Part shown: positions 1 through 4,737 of the stretch, one piece after another
Position numbering within the stretch: the stretch's first letter is position 1
How the letters are laid out: each line of letters opens with the position of its first letter
Assembly: GCA_003152255.1 (NCBI GenBank)
Contig: PLZT01000730.1
Location: forward strand, 1-5,252
Direction: 5' to 3'
DNA: 5,252 nucleotides
DNA from: Methylocystaceae bacterium
Lineage (GTDB): Bacteria > Pseudomonadota > Alphaproteobacteria > Rhizobiales > Beijerinckiaceae
Translations under genes and position numbers: made by a program
Notes under the pieces: model-generated
Seen by the model: only the letters and a program-made list of their open reading frames with translations
Database searches by the model: none
Told to the model about the DNA's origin: nothing

Positions 1-78
1 GCGGTGGGCGCCTGATCGTCCGATAATGCCGCGATCCGGGCGGCGTTGCCCGGTGATTCGCACCATCGGAGTTCAGCC
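1..78 (+). other. IS110 left-end upstream segment, possible partial bridge RNA region
   Basis: These bases precede the IS110 transposase start. In the IS110 group the non-coding left end, between the element boundary and the transposase, encodes the bridge RNA that selects target and donor sites (known for the family). Here a GC-rich hairpin is visible: CCGGGC (36-41) pairs with GCCCGG (48-53) across a 6-base loop. The segment is cut by the window edge, so any bridge RNA would be only its 3' part. The assignment is an inference from position and one hairpin; the loop guides cannot be defined from this fragment. Confidence 0.3.
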
Positions 79-186
79 ATGATGACCCAATTCGTCGGTT
101 TGGACGTTTCGCAGAAGATGACAGCCATTTGCGTTGTCGACAACGCCGGTCGCAGAGTGTGGCGGTGTACTGCGGCCCGGTCCTGA
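79..186 (+). pseudogene. IS110-family transposase, 5' remnant
   Basis: This is the first 35 codons of an IS110-type transposase, a DEDD (RuvC-like) recombinase that cuts and joins the element under guidance of a bridge RNA. The sequence shows FVGLDVSQKMTAICVVDNAG right after the start. GLDVS holds the first catalytic Asp and is typical of the IS110 N-terminus. Family members are normally about 300-400 residues, so only the extreme N-terminus remains; the other DEDD acidic residues and the C-terminal serine domain are absent. A Shine-Dalgarno GGAG (68-71) lies 7 bases before the start. Family similarity seems to stop around codon 29 (RVWR, about 165), and the frame then runs to TGA in what looks like the end of the neighbouring IS3 element. 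The rest of the gene is not found elsewhere in the window. It is inferred to be non-functional. Confidence 0.8.
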
Positions 187-205
187 GACAGCCGACTGCG
201 CCTAT

Positions 206-1120
206 TCAGGCTGCCAAGGATAGCTCTCCGACATTTGCGTTGGCAACCCGAAGTTGAGCGACTCGCACTTGAGTAGGCGTTTGATAGCCATGCCGCGCGA
301 CCAGCCAGTTTTCGTTATAGTGATGCGCGAACTCCTGCAGAGCTTGGCGTAATTCCTCGATCGTGTTGAAGACCCGCACCCACAACAGGTTCTCCTTGAG
401 CGTGCGGATGAATCGCTCGGCGACGCCATTGCCCTCCGGCTCACGCACGAAAGAGGGCGAGGCTTCGATGCCCAGACACTGGATTTCGTCCTGAAAGTCG
501 CGGGACATGTAGTTGGAGCCGTGATCATGACGCAGTTTCAATCCGTGCGCCACGCCGGGCACGATGGTTCCGAAGCAGCGGTGAACGCCCTGGCGCACCG
601 GCTCCAACGCCTCGAAGCGATTGGCTGAACGCGCCGCGTGAATGCCGACGATTTCCGAATTGGCGTGTTCGACAGCGACGAAGACGTAGGCCTTGCCGTC
701 GGCGGTCGTGATTGTTTGCGTCATGTCCGTTCCCCACATTTCGTTGACGCGATCAGTGACAATCGTCCCGTCATGCGCTTTGGCCTCTGTTCGCCCAGCG
801 CGATGCGGCGCGAGCAATCCGTGTTCGCCCATGACGCGCCGCACACGACGGGGGCTCGCGCGAACGCCAGCGACGCGCAGCCGCGCCCATATCTTGCGAT
901 AGCCCTCGCCGTGAAAACCAAACCCCGTGATGTGAAGACGGATACGTTCCGCCAATTCGGCGTCCGAACATGCGCCGACGGGGCCGGGACGGCGCCGGGC
1001 GGCGTAAGGCGGCGCCTCGATGCGAGCACGATAGACGCCGGCGCGTGAGACGTTCCACACGCGCGCAACTCGGGCCAGCCCATAACGGCGAGCAAAAGAG
1101 GGCGAGAGCGTCTGGCTCAT
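206..1120 (-). CDS. IS3-family transposase OrfB (DDE integrase)
   Basis: This 304-residue protein is the catalytic subunit of an IS3-type transposase. Residues 1-35 form a helical DNA-binding lead-in (YGLARVARVWNVSR). About residues 53-110 match the HTH_21-like region (FHGEGYRKIWARLR). The rve/DDE integrase core follows from about 125. The catalytic triad is visible: D132 in WGTDMT, D199 in RHDHGS and E235 in GVAERF. The last two are separated by 35 residues, the classic D(35)E spacing, and the usual IS3 tail RTLKENLLW follows. The start is ATG at 1120. It overlaps the orfA stop as ATGA and has GGGAGG about 8 bases upstream, so translational coupling is likely. Length is normal and no frameshift is seen. 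OrfA appears defective, so transposition may depend on OrfA from another copy. Confidence 0.93.
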   Translation of the reverse strand: MSQTLSPSFARRYGLARVARVWNVSRAGVYRARIEAPPYAARRRPGPVGACSDAELAERIRLHITGFGFHGEGYRKIWARLRVAGVRASPRRVRRVMGEHGLLAPHRAGRTEAKAHDGTIVTDRVNEMWGTDMTQTITTADGKAYVFVAVEHANSEIVGIHAARSANRFEALEPVRQGVHRCFGTIVPGVAHGLKLRHDHGSNYMSRDFQDEIQCLGIEASPSFVREPEGNGVAERFIRTLKENLLWVRVFNTIEELRQALQEFAHHYNENWLVARHGYQTPTQVRVAQLRVANANVGELSLAA

Positions 1121-1416
1121 CGTCTCGGCCTCCCGCGGGCCAAAGGGCGCTTCTCCTCCATGGCGGCGATCTTGGCGTAGAGCAACTCGTTGTCCATGGT
1201 GATCTCGCCCACCTTGGATTTCAGCCGGGCGATTTCATCGTCGCGTTCATCACGCTCGCGCTCTTTCAAGGCTGAAGCGGCGCCTGCCAGCGCGCGCTCG
1301 CGCCATTCTGTCAGCTTCGCGACGGAAACATTCGTTGGACTGAACGGCTACGCCGTAGGGGAATCGATCATCACGCGACGGTCGAATTGGGGGTATCTTC
1401 CGAGGGGCTGGCGCAT
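1117..1416 (-). pseudogene. IS3-family OrfA, interrupted by amber codon
   Basis: This frame lies directly upstream of orfB and ends in TGA overlapping the orfB ATG. OrfA normally supplies DNA binding at the inverted repeats and multimerisation. From codon 23 on, the reading contains VAKLTEWRERALAG, then a charged coiled coil (KERERDERDDEIARLKSKVG), then MDNELLYAKIAAMEEKRP. This is the leucine-zipper half typical of IS3 OrfA. A TAG at 1350-1348 breaks the frame. Upstream of it the frame continues to an ATG at 1416 (MRQPLGRYPQFDRR), which would give 99 codons, a normal OrfA length. No ATG lies between the amber codon and the zipper, and no recognisable helix-turn-helix is seen upstream. The N-terminal part being OrfA is therefore an inference; the zipper part is firm. 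A non-AUG start below the amber codon is the alternative. Confidence 0.6.
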
Positions 1417-1453
1417 TCGCTCCGGCTTGATGCTCGAACCCAGGGAGACCACA

Positions 1454-2224
1454 ATGACTCCGTTGCGCATGCAGATGACTGAAGACATGAAATTGGCGGG
1501 GTTGGCGCCTGGGACACACGCCGTCTACATCGACGCGGTCCGCCGGCTGGCCGCCCACTACCGCCGTTCGCCGGCTCAGCTGAGCGAGGAAGAGGTGCAC
1601 ACCTACCTGCTGGGCCTGCGTGATCGCGGCGTCGCGCTCGGCACCTTCAAGACCAATCACGGCGCCATCCAATTTCTTTACCGCCGGACACTCGATCGCG
1701 ACTGGCCGCTGTTTACAAAAAAAAGGATTCGTCCGCCCAAGCAACGGCGTCTTCCTGAGGCCCTGTCGGACGCTCAGGTCCGCGCGCTCCTGGGCCGCGT
1801 AACGAACCCCGTTCATAAGGCGTGCTTCGCCCTTATGTACGCCTGCGGTTTGCGCATCAGCGAAGCCGCAACCCTGGAAGTCGGCGCAATCGACGGCGCC
1901 AATCTGCTGCTTCGCATCATCGGCAAAGGCGACAAGGAGCGGCTTGTGCCATTGCCACAGCCGGTCCTGCACGACTTGCGCGGCCTTTGGCGGACCCACC
2001 GCAATCCGCGTTGGCTGTTTCCCGTTTCTCGCCAGTTTGCAGGGCGCGTGAGCGCCCTGCCGGCTTTCTGCAGCGTCCTTAAGCGACGTTCTTATACAAG
2101 GTCGCAAGGTAGGCTGACGCCTTTGCCGACTGCGCGGCGACGAATTTCCAAGCGACCGCGAGATATTCGCCCGTCTTTTGCGCGTAGGGTTTTATTTCCT
2201 CAAGGGTGCTTTGCGTCGGCATGA
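1454..2224 (+). pseudogene. Tyrosine recombinase/integrase, C-terminally truncated
   Basis: The first 190 residues are a phage-integrase-type tyrosine recombinase, which cuts and rejoins DNA at specific sites. Residues 1-90 form the SAM-like core-binding domain (MKLAGLAPGTHAVYIDAVRR, then TFKTNHGAIQFLYRR). The catalytic domain starts near 100 (LPEALSDAQVRALL). It has the first catalytic Arg, R134 in CGLRISEA, and the beta-hairpin Lys, K158 in GKGDKERLVPLP. After WLFP (residue 190, base 2023) similarity stops. The open frame adds 66 Arg-rich residues antisense to the next gene, so the HxxR motif, the His/Trp and the nucleophile Tyr are all missing. The protein should be catalytically dead. The start is ATG 1454 with AGGGAG at 1442-1447. 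Recombinases of this look often accompany IS91-type transposases (family recollection), but none is present here. Confidence 0.82.
2039..2060. repeat. Perfect 9-bp inverted repeat (hairpin)
   Basis: GCAGGGCGC and GCGCCCTGC form a perfect stem around a GTGA loop. It lies 16 bases past the point where recombinase similarity ends and about 18 bases beyond the stop codon of the convergent minus-strand gene. That position suits a transcription terminator for the minus-strand gene. However, neither strand has a T-run after the stem, so it is not a classical Rho-independent terminator. It could equally be an end structure of the element that truncated the recombinase. Confidence 0.5.
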
Positions 2225-2648
2225 TTGCCTTCAGCAGCGCATAAATCTTCGCAGCGGAGTCGACGCACTGGGACTGCAATTTGCCGGATTTCACATCCGC
2301 GATCACCTGTGCCAAGGCCGCCGCAGCGAATTTCATAGCGACCTCGAAATAGGCGCCCATTTTCATCGCGGCGAACGCCATTCCCGCATAAGCCTTTTCC
2401 GTCAGAACATTTGCTCTGAGCAGCGCATAAATCTGCGCGTTGAGCTTCCTCAGCTCACCTTCCAGTCTCCAGTTGGCGAGCTCTGTTTGTTTGAGATCGC
2501 GGTTGGCGCTGGCATGCAGACCGTGCACAACCGCCAATTCGTTCTCCACCCTGCTGATATGATCCTTGATCGCGTCGACCATGCGGAATGAGAATTTGCC
2601 GGCTTCCAGATTGGCCAAGGCAACGTCGATTTTCATTTTCTCAGACAT
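2079..2648 (-). CDS. Hypothetical alanine-rich helical protein with tandem 49-residue repeat
   Basis: The function is not recognised. The 189-residue protein is almost entirely predicted alpha-helical, with no signal peptide, Cys cluster or catalytic motif. Residues 1-70 are a charged helical lead (VENELAVVHGLHASANRDLK). Residues 71-119 and 133-181 align without gaps and are identical at 20 of 49 positions. Both begin with IYALL followed by a basic residue and Ala, and both carry G-x-Y-x-x-VA-x-KF in the middle (GAYFEVAMKF and GEYLAVAWKF). A 13-residue linker (120-132) joins them. Ala-rich amphipathic helices would fit a phasin-like, scaffold or membrane-surface protein, but this is only a resemblance. 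The start is ATG 2648 with GGAG (2659-2656) 7 bases upstream; an ATG four codons later is possible. The gene converges on the truncated recombinase and stands alone on its strand. Confidence 0.78.
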   Translation of the reverse strand: MSEKMKIDVALANLEAGKFSFRMVDAIKDHISRVENELAVVHGLHASANRDLKQTELANWRLEGELRKLNAQIYALLRANVLTEKAYAGMAFAAMKMGAYFEVAMKFAAAALAQVIADVKSGKLQSQCVDSAAKIYALLKAIMPTQSTLEEIKPYAQKTGEYLAVAWKFVAAQSAKASAYLATLYKNVA

Positions 2649-2859
2649 GGGGGCGCTCCACCGCTGTTGCGAAATCATCATCGAGGGCGGGGGTCTCGGG
2701 CTTGCCGTGCGCCGACAGCTTGAAGAGGCCCGCGCGATTCTGACACGATGCAGTGAGATTGCGGCTGTATTGCGTTGGCTGGACGAGGACGAGCTTCTGG
2801 TCATCGCGCAGGAAACCCGCCACCTCATCGGTATGCCTTCGCCAAGGCATTATTCCTAG
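2647..2859 (+). CDS. Possible small hypothetical protein (weak candidate)
   Basis: This 70-codon frame has protein-like content in its second half (VRRQLEEARAILTRC, then RWLDEDELLVIAQETRHLIG), amphipathic and with GC-rich third positions, while the opposite-strand frame over the same bases is Ser/Arg/Pro-rich like a shadow. No family is recognised. The ATG at 2647 shares the CATG palindrome with the start of the divergent minus-strand gene and has no ribosome binding site, so this start is doubtful. An in-frame GTG at 2707 would give 50 residues, also without a clear Shine-Dalgarno site. It could be the surviving 3' end of a larger gene whose front was lost. Confidence 0.3.
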   Translation: MGALHRCCEIIIEGGGLGLAVRRQLEEARAILTRCSEIAAVLRWLDEDELLVIAQETRHLIGMPSPRHYS

Positions 2860-2885
2860 ATGAACGCCTCTTTCCGAAAGCATCG

Positions 2886-3074
2886 CTATCGAGCCGAGAT
2901 TTCGCCGATGATCGCCTTGATTCCGATATGCCGTCTTAACCATTCCGCGCTGAGGTCTTCGCCGCGGTAGCTCTGCAACGATCCGGCGTGAATCGTTCCG
3001 CCCAATGGATTGCCGTCCTGTCCTTTGGGGTTCCGCCGCCAAGGGCCTCGAATTGATGCGGGTTCTACGGCCAT
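2886..3074 (-). CDS. Possible small hypothetical protein or 3' gene remnant
   Basis: The 62-residue reading ends in a segment that looks like genuine protein: GTIHAGSLQSYRGEDLSAEW followed by a basic, Ile-rich helix to the stop. No family is recognised. The ATG at 3074 has no well-spaced Shine-Dalgarno site (GACGGGG lies directly against it). The frame stays open upstream to 3353, but there it runs antisense to the better-supported plus-strand gene at 3252. The region may therefore be a true short gene, the tail of a decayed gene, or a chance open frame. Codon third positions do not decide it. Confidence 0.3.
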   Translation of the reverse strand: MAVEPASIRGPWRRNPKGQDGNPLGGTIHAGSLQSYRGEDLSAEWLRRHIGIKAIIGEISAR

Positions 3075-3113
3075 CCCCGTCGCTAACGCGTCAACCGCCT
3101 TCCACCCAGAACG

Positions 3114-3150
3114 CGAAGAAAATTGCCGCCTTGCGCTCAATTTTCTTTCG
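3114..3150. repeat. AT-rich imperfect inverted repeat
   Basis: CGAAGAAAATT (3114-3124) is complementary to AATTTTCTTTCG (3139-3150) apart from one bulged T, with a 14-base GC-rich loop between. It is a distinctly AT-rich patch in GC-rich surroundings, about 100 bases upstream of the gene at 3252. It could be an operator or a weak transcription terminator. Apart from this and the hairpin at 3214-3228, bases 3075-3251 show nothing recognisable, and no convincing -35/-10 pair was found. Confidence 0.35.
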
Positions 3151-3213
3151 TTCCGGGTCCCTGCGAAGGCAATGGACGCGCGCCGTGTCTGTCCGACGCC
3201 GAACCGCATCGAG

Positions 3214-3228
3214 GCCCCTTGTCGGGGC
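3214..3228 (+). promoter_or_regulatory. Small leader hairpin before the two-gene operon
   Basis: GCCCC (3214-3218) pairs with GGGGC (3224-3228) over a TTGTC loop. It ends 12 bases before the AGGA ribosome binding site (3241-3244) of the gene at 3252, so it would lie in the mRNA leader. A role in stability or translation is possible, but a 5-bp stem can occur by chance in GC-rich DNA. Confidence 0.25.
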
Positions 3229-3251
3229 GTCACAAACGAAAGGACAGAGCC

Positions 3252-3461
3252 ATGAGCACCCATCAGTCGAAACAACCCACGCACCGGGCCTATGCGGTGA
3301 CCAAACGCGGCGACAAAGCCTTCTGGCACGAGATCGGCGCGGCATGGGGCCACGATGACGGCGACGGCTTCAATCTTAAGCTCGATTATCTGCCGCTCAA
3401 CGGAGCCGAAATCGTCATTCGCAAGCCTAAAGCGAACGCAGGGGAAGGGGGCGCGCCATGA
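3252..3461 (+). CDS. Small hypothetical protein, first gene of a two-gene operon
   Basis: This is a 69-residue soluble protein. Residues 11-52 read as a compact beta-rich fold (HRAYAVTKRGDKAFWHEIG, then DGDGFNLKLDYLPLNG and EIVIRKPK). Short proteins with this pattern, opening R-A-Y-x-V-T-K-R-G and including a W/F-x-x-x-G-A-A-x-x-H-x-D-G-x-G-F-N stretch, are familiar to me from accessory and plasmid regions of alphaproteobacteria. I know of no established function. The start is ATG 3252 with AGGA (3241-3244) 7 bases upstream. An in-frame ATG at 3123 is rejected because it lacks such a site and adds an unconserved-looking basic stretch. The stop overlaps the next start (ATGA), so the two genes are almost certainly co-transcribed and translationally coupled. 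Confidence 0.82.
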   Translation: MSTHQSKQPTHRAYAVTKRGDKAFWHEIGAAWGHDDGDGFNLKLDYLPLNGAEIVIRKPKANAGEGGAP

Positions 3462-3769
3462 GCGCGCCTTCTTTCATCACGCCCGGCCATGTCCGCGCTT
3501 TCCAGGCCGTCCGCTCGCAGCTCTACGACAACATCGTGCTGTGGAGCTGCGGCATCAATGGCGAGCCTGGCGTGGCGATCGTCATGGTCGATTATCCCGG
3601 CGAAGACAAACTCGCCGTGATGCCGCTGTTCGTCGCGATCACGCCGGGCATGGAGCTCACGTTCGAGGACGAACAATTGGGCTCCGGTTCGGGCGGCGGC
3701 CTGCGGCGGACGACGCGGCAGGAATTCGCGTTCAATCGCGAAACCATGACCTGCCGACCTGTCGGATGA
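3458..3769 (+). CDS. Hypothetical protein, second gene of the operon
   Basis: This 103-residue protein has no signal peptide or membrane segment. Residues 5-30 are helical (ITPGHVRAFQAVRSQLYDNI). Residues 31-75 alternate hydrophobic strands (IVLWSCGI, GVAIVMVDY, KLAVMPLFVAIT), suggesting an alpha/beta or beta-sheet fold. A Gly/Ser-rich turn (GSGSGGG) precedes a short strand at the C-terminus. No catalytic motif or named family is recognised. It overlaps the preceding gene by four bases. A purine-rich GGGGAAGGGG (3441-3450) inside that gene serves as its ribosome binding site. A strong terminator begins 11 bases after its stop and closes the operon. The tight coupling suggests the two products act together, perhaps as partners, but that is inference. 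Confidence 0.8.
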   Translation: MSAPSFITPGHVRAFQAVRSQLYDNIVLWSCGINGEPGVAIVMVDYPGEDKLAVMPLFVAITPGMELTFEDEQLGSGSGGGLRRTTRQEFAFNRETMTCRPVG

Positions 3770-3779
3770 GGCGAAACGT

Positions 3780-3813
3780 CCCCTGCCGGTTCGCGCCGGC
3801 AGGGGATTTTTCC
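3780..3813 (+). terminator. Rho-independent terminator of the two-gene operon
   Basis: A perfect 10-bp GC-rich stem, CCCCTGCCGG (3780-3789) with CCGGCAGGGG (3796-3805), encloses a TTCGCG loop. An A and five T (3807-3811) follow, then CC. It begins 11 bases after the stop codon at 3769. This is a textbook intrinsic terminator on the plus strand. Confidence 0.9.
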
Positions 3814-3884
3814 TTGCGTCCGATTGCCCAAGTTTGCCAAGCTTTCCGCGCCCCTTGCGGCGACGCGGGCGTTATGCTGCTAAC

Positions 3885-4556
3885 ATGCGCACCTATACGC
3901 AACGCGCCCGCCCGCAAAGATGCGCGCCAATGGCGCTCCCGCTTTCGCGCCCCATCGTGGCGACACGAAGCATCGCGCGATTAAACCGGCCGGTTGTCGC
4001 CTACGATCCTGCCTCCGTCGCGCTGCCATCCTCATCCTTGGTTGGCTTCCACCCTGATCCTTACGTCGATTACGGCCGCGTTCTCACGCCGGAAGGCGGC
4101 ATCCTCATGGCCTACAAAGACCTCGATACGCAGCTGCGCCACACCATCTGGCGTCTGTTCGCATGGACAGCGTCGACGGGATGCGAAGGCTGGTTCCTGC
4201 TTTATCATTCGCCGGTTCACAGCGGCTGGATCAATCTCGCCTGTCTGATCGCCATGGCCGTGATCAATTGGCTGATTGTCGCCAAGCCGGTTGACCTCTA
4301 TCGCCGCATCGAAATCCGACCCGATTGCATGATCCTCGAAGATGCCGACCTTTTCTGGCGTCGCTATATGGAAGGCGGCTGGCCCAGCTTTCAGCCGGAC
4401 AAGGGAGGCAACCAGGTCTTATGCGGCACCTATGGCACCCGCTTCGTCGAATATCTGACCGTGCGCCGCTTCGACGAGCTCGACCGCACGCCCGAGGTCA
4501 TCGCCGCCCACTTGCAGGACGCGATGCGCCAGCTTTGGACCGCGGCCCAGATATGA
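3885..4556 (+). CDS. Hypothetical membrane protein with two predicted helices
   Basis: This 223-residue protein has two likely membrane segments, about residues 88-107 (IWRLFAW...GWFLLY) and 115-133 (WINLACLIAMAVINWLIV). A soluble C-terminal domain (138-223) follows. That domain starts with strands (RRIEIRPDCMILEDADLFWR) and ends in a helix (TPEVIAAHLQDAMRQLWTA). Two membrane helices, then strands, then a closing helix resemble bacterial PH-like membrane proteins. No family is firmly recognised, so this is a hypothesis. The N-terminal 60 residues are low in pattern. The start is uncertain: ATG 3885 and ATG 3930 are both in frame and neither has a good Shine-Dalgarno site, while a third in-frame ATG at 4107 (MAYKDLDTQL) would still keep both helices. 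It lies 71 bases beyond a strong terminator, so it needs its own promoter, which I could not identify. Confidence 0.75.
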   Translation: MRTYTQRARPQRCAPMALPLSRPIVATRSIARLNRPVVAYDPASVALPSSSLVGFHPDPYVDYGRVLTPEGGILMAYKDLDTQLRHTIWRLFAWTASTGCEGWFLLYHSPVHSGWINLACLIAMAVINWLIVAKPVDLYRRIEIRPDCMILEDADLFWRRYMEGGWPSFQPDKGGNQVLCGTYGTRFVEYLTVRRFDELDRTPEVIAAHLQDAMRQLWTAAQI

Positions 4557-4680
4557 CCTGGAACTTTTGGACGAAAAATTCTGGCCTTTTTTTGCGCTTG
4601 TCAAAATTTGCAGCGGTACTACGCTTGAGTTCGCGTCCTGCGCGCGCCGCTATTCGGCAACGTCCTTTGCCCTAGACGGC

Positions 4681-4700
4681 GGGGGGGGGGGGGGGGGGGG
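4681..4700 (+). repeat. Homopolymer run of 20 G
   Basis: Twenty consecutive G are followed by C, five more G, C and GG. The run lies 57 to 38 bases upstream of the DUF5996 start codon, in the only gap (4557-4737) between two plus-strand genes. Besides it, the gap holds a T7 run at 4587-4593 without a convincing stem before it. Such a tract would be unstable in replication and could alter promoter geometry or leader folding. A sequencing or assembly artefact is also possible. Confidence 0.9.
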
Positions 4701-4737
4701 CGGGGGCGGTTATCGCGTTGCTTAGCCGGAGGCGAAC

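Larger units (their letters stand above)
166..1453 (-). mobile_element. IS3-family insertion sequence (orfA broken, orfB intact)
   Basis: The element is inferred from the orfA/orfB pair on the minus strand. Its transposition would proceed by the IS3 copy-out, circle-intermediate route. The ends are approximate. The left end is placed at the TG where IS110 similarity stops. The right end is placed at the CA immediately before the recombinase start codon, because IS3 elements usually end TG...CA. Read inward, the two ends begin TGTACTGCGGCCCGG and TGTGGTCTCCCTGGG. They share only 7 of 15 positions, so the terminal inverted repeats are weak or one boundary is wrong. No target-site duplication is seen: the flanks are CGG on the left and ATG on the right. 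The left flank is an IS110 gene while the right flank is a recombinase gene, so a deletion or second insertion probably followed. Confidence 0.6.

Noticed and set aside
638..1048. Plus-strand open frame inside the IS3 orfB
   Set aside because: It lies wholly antisense to a transposase with an intact DDE triad; the translation is shadow-like.
1717..1724. Run of eight A inside the recombinase as a possible programmed slippage site
   Set aside because: The zero-frame translation across it (FTKKRIRPPKQ) continues family-like sequence on both sides, so no frameshift is needed.
1250..2107. Long minus-strand open frame (285 codons) across the recombinase
   Set aside because: It is antisense to a clear tyrosine recombinase on the plus strand and its translation has no family-like content; its 5' part also overlaps the supported orfA frame. 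It is a shadow.
2178..2591. Plus-strand open frame over the helical protein gene
   Set aside because: It is antisense to the frame with a clear internal protein repeat and ribosome binding site, and has no such support itself.
2641..3042. Minus-strand open frame in the region upstream of the helical protein
   Set aside because: Its content is low-confidence, it overlaps two other weak candidates and it lacks a ribosome binding site; it reads like a shadow.
3005..3358. Arg/Ser-rich plus-strand open frame before and across the small operon
   Set aside because: It overlaps the start of the gene at 3252 in another frame and is dominated by Arg, Ser and Pro, typical of a non-coding frame in GC-rich DNA.
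3855..3884. TATGCT near 3875 as a -10 box for the membrane protein gene
   Set aside because: No acceptable -35 box occurs at 16-18 bases upstream; TTGCGG is only 12 bases away.
4541..4593. Possible terminator ending in the T7 run after the membrane protein gene
   Set aside because: Only a 4-bp CCAG/CTGG stem is found, and it is well separated from the T-run; too weak to call.
4325..4675. Plus-strand open frame overlapping the end of the membrane protein gene
   Set aside because: It is an out-of-frame shadow, Arg/Pro-rich, without a ribosome binding site.
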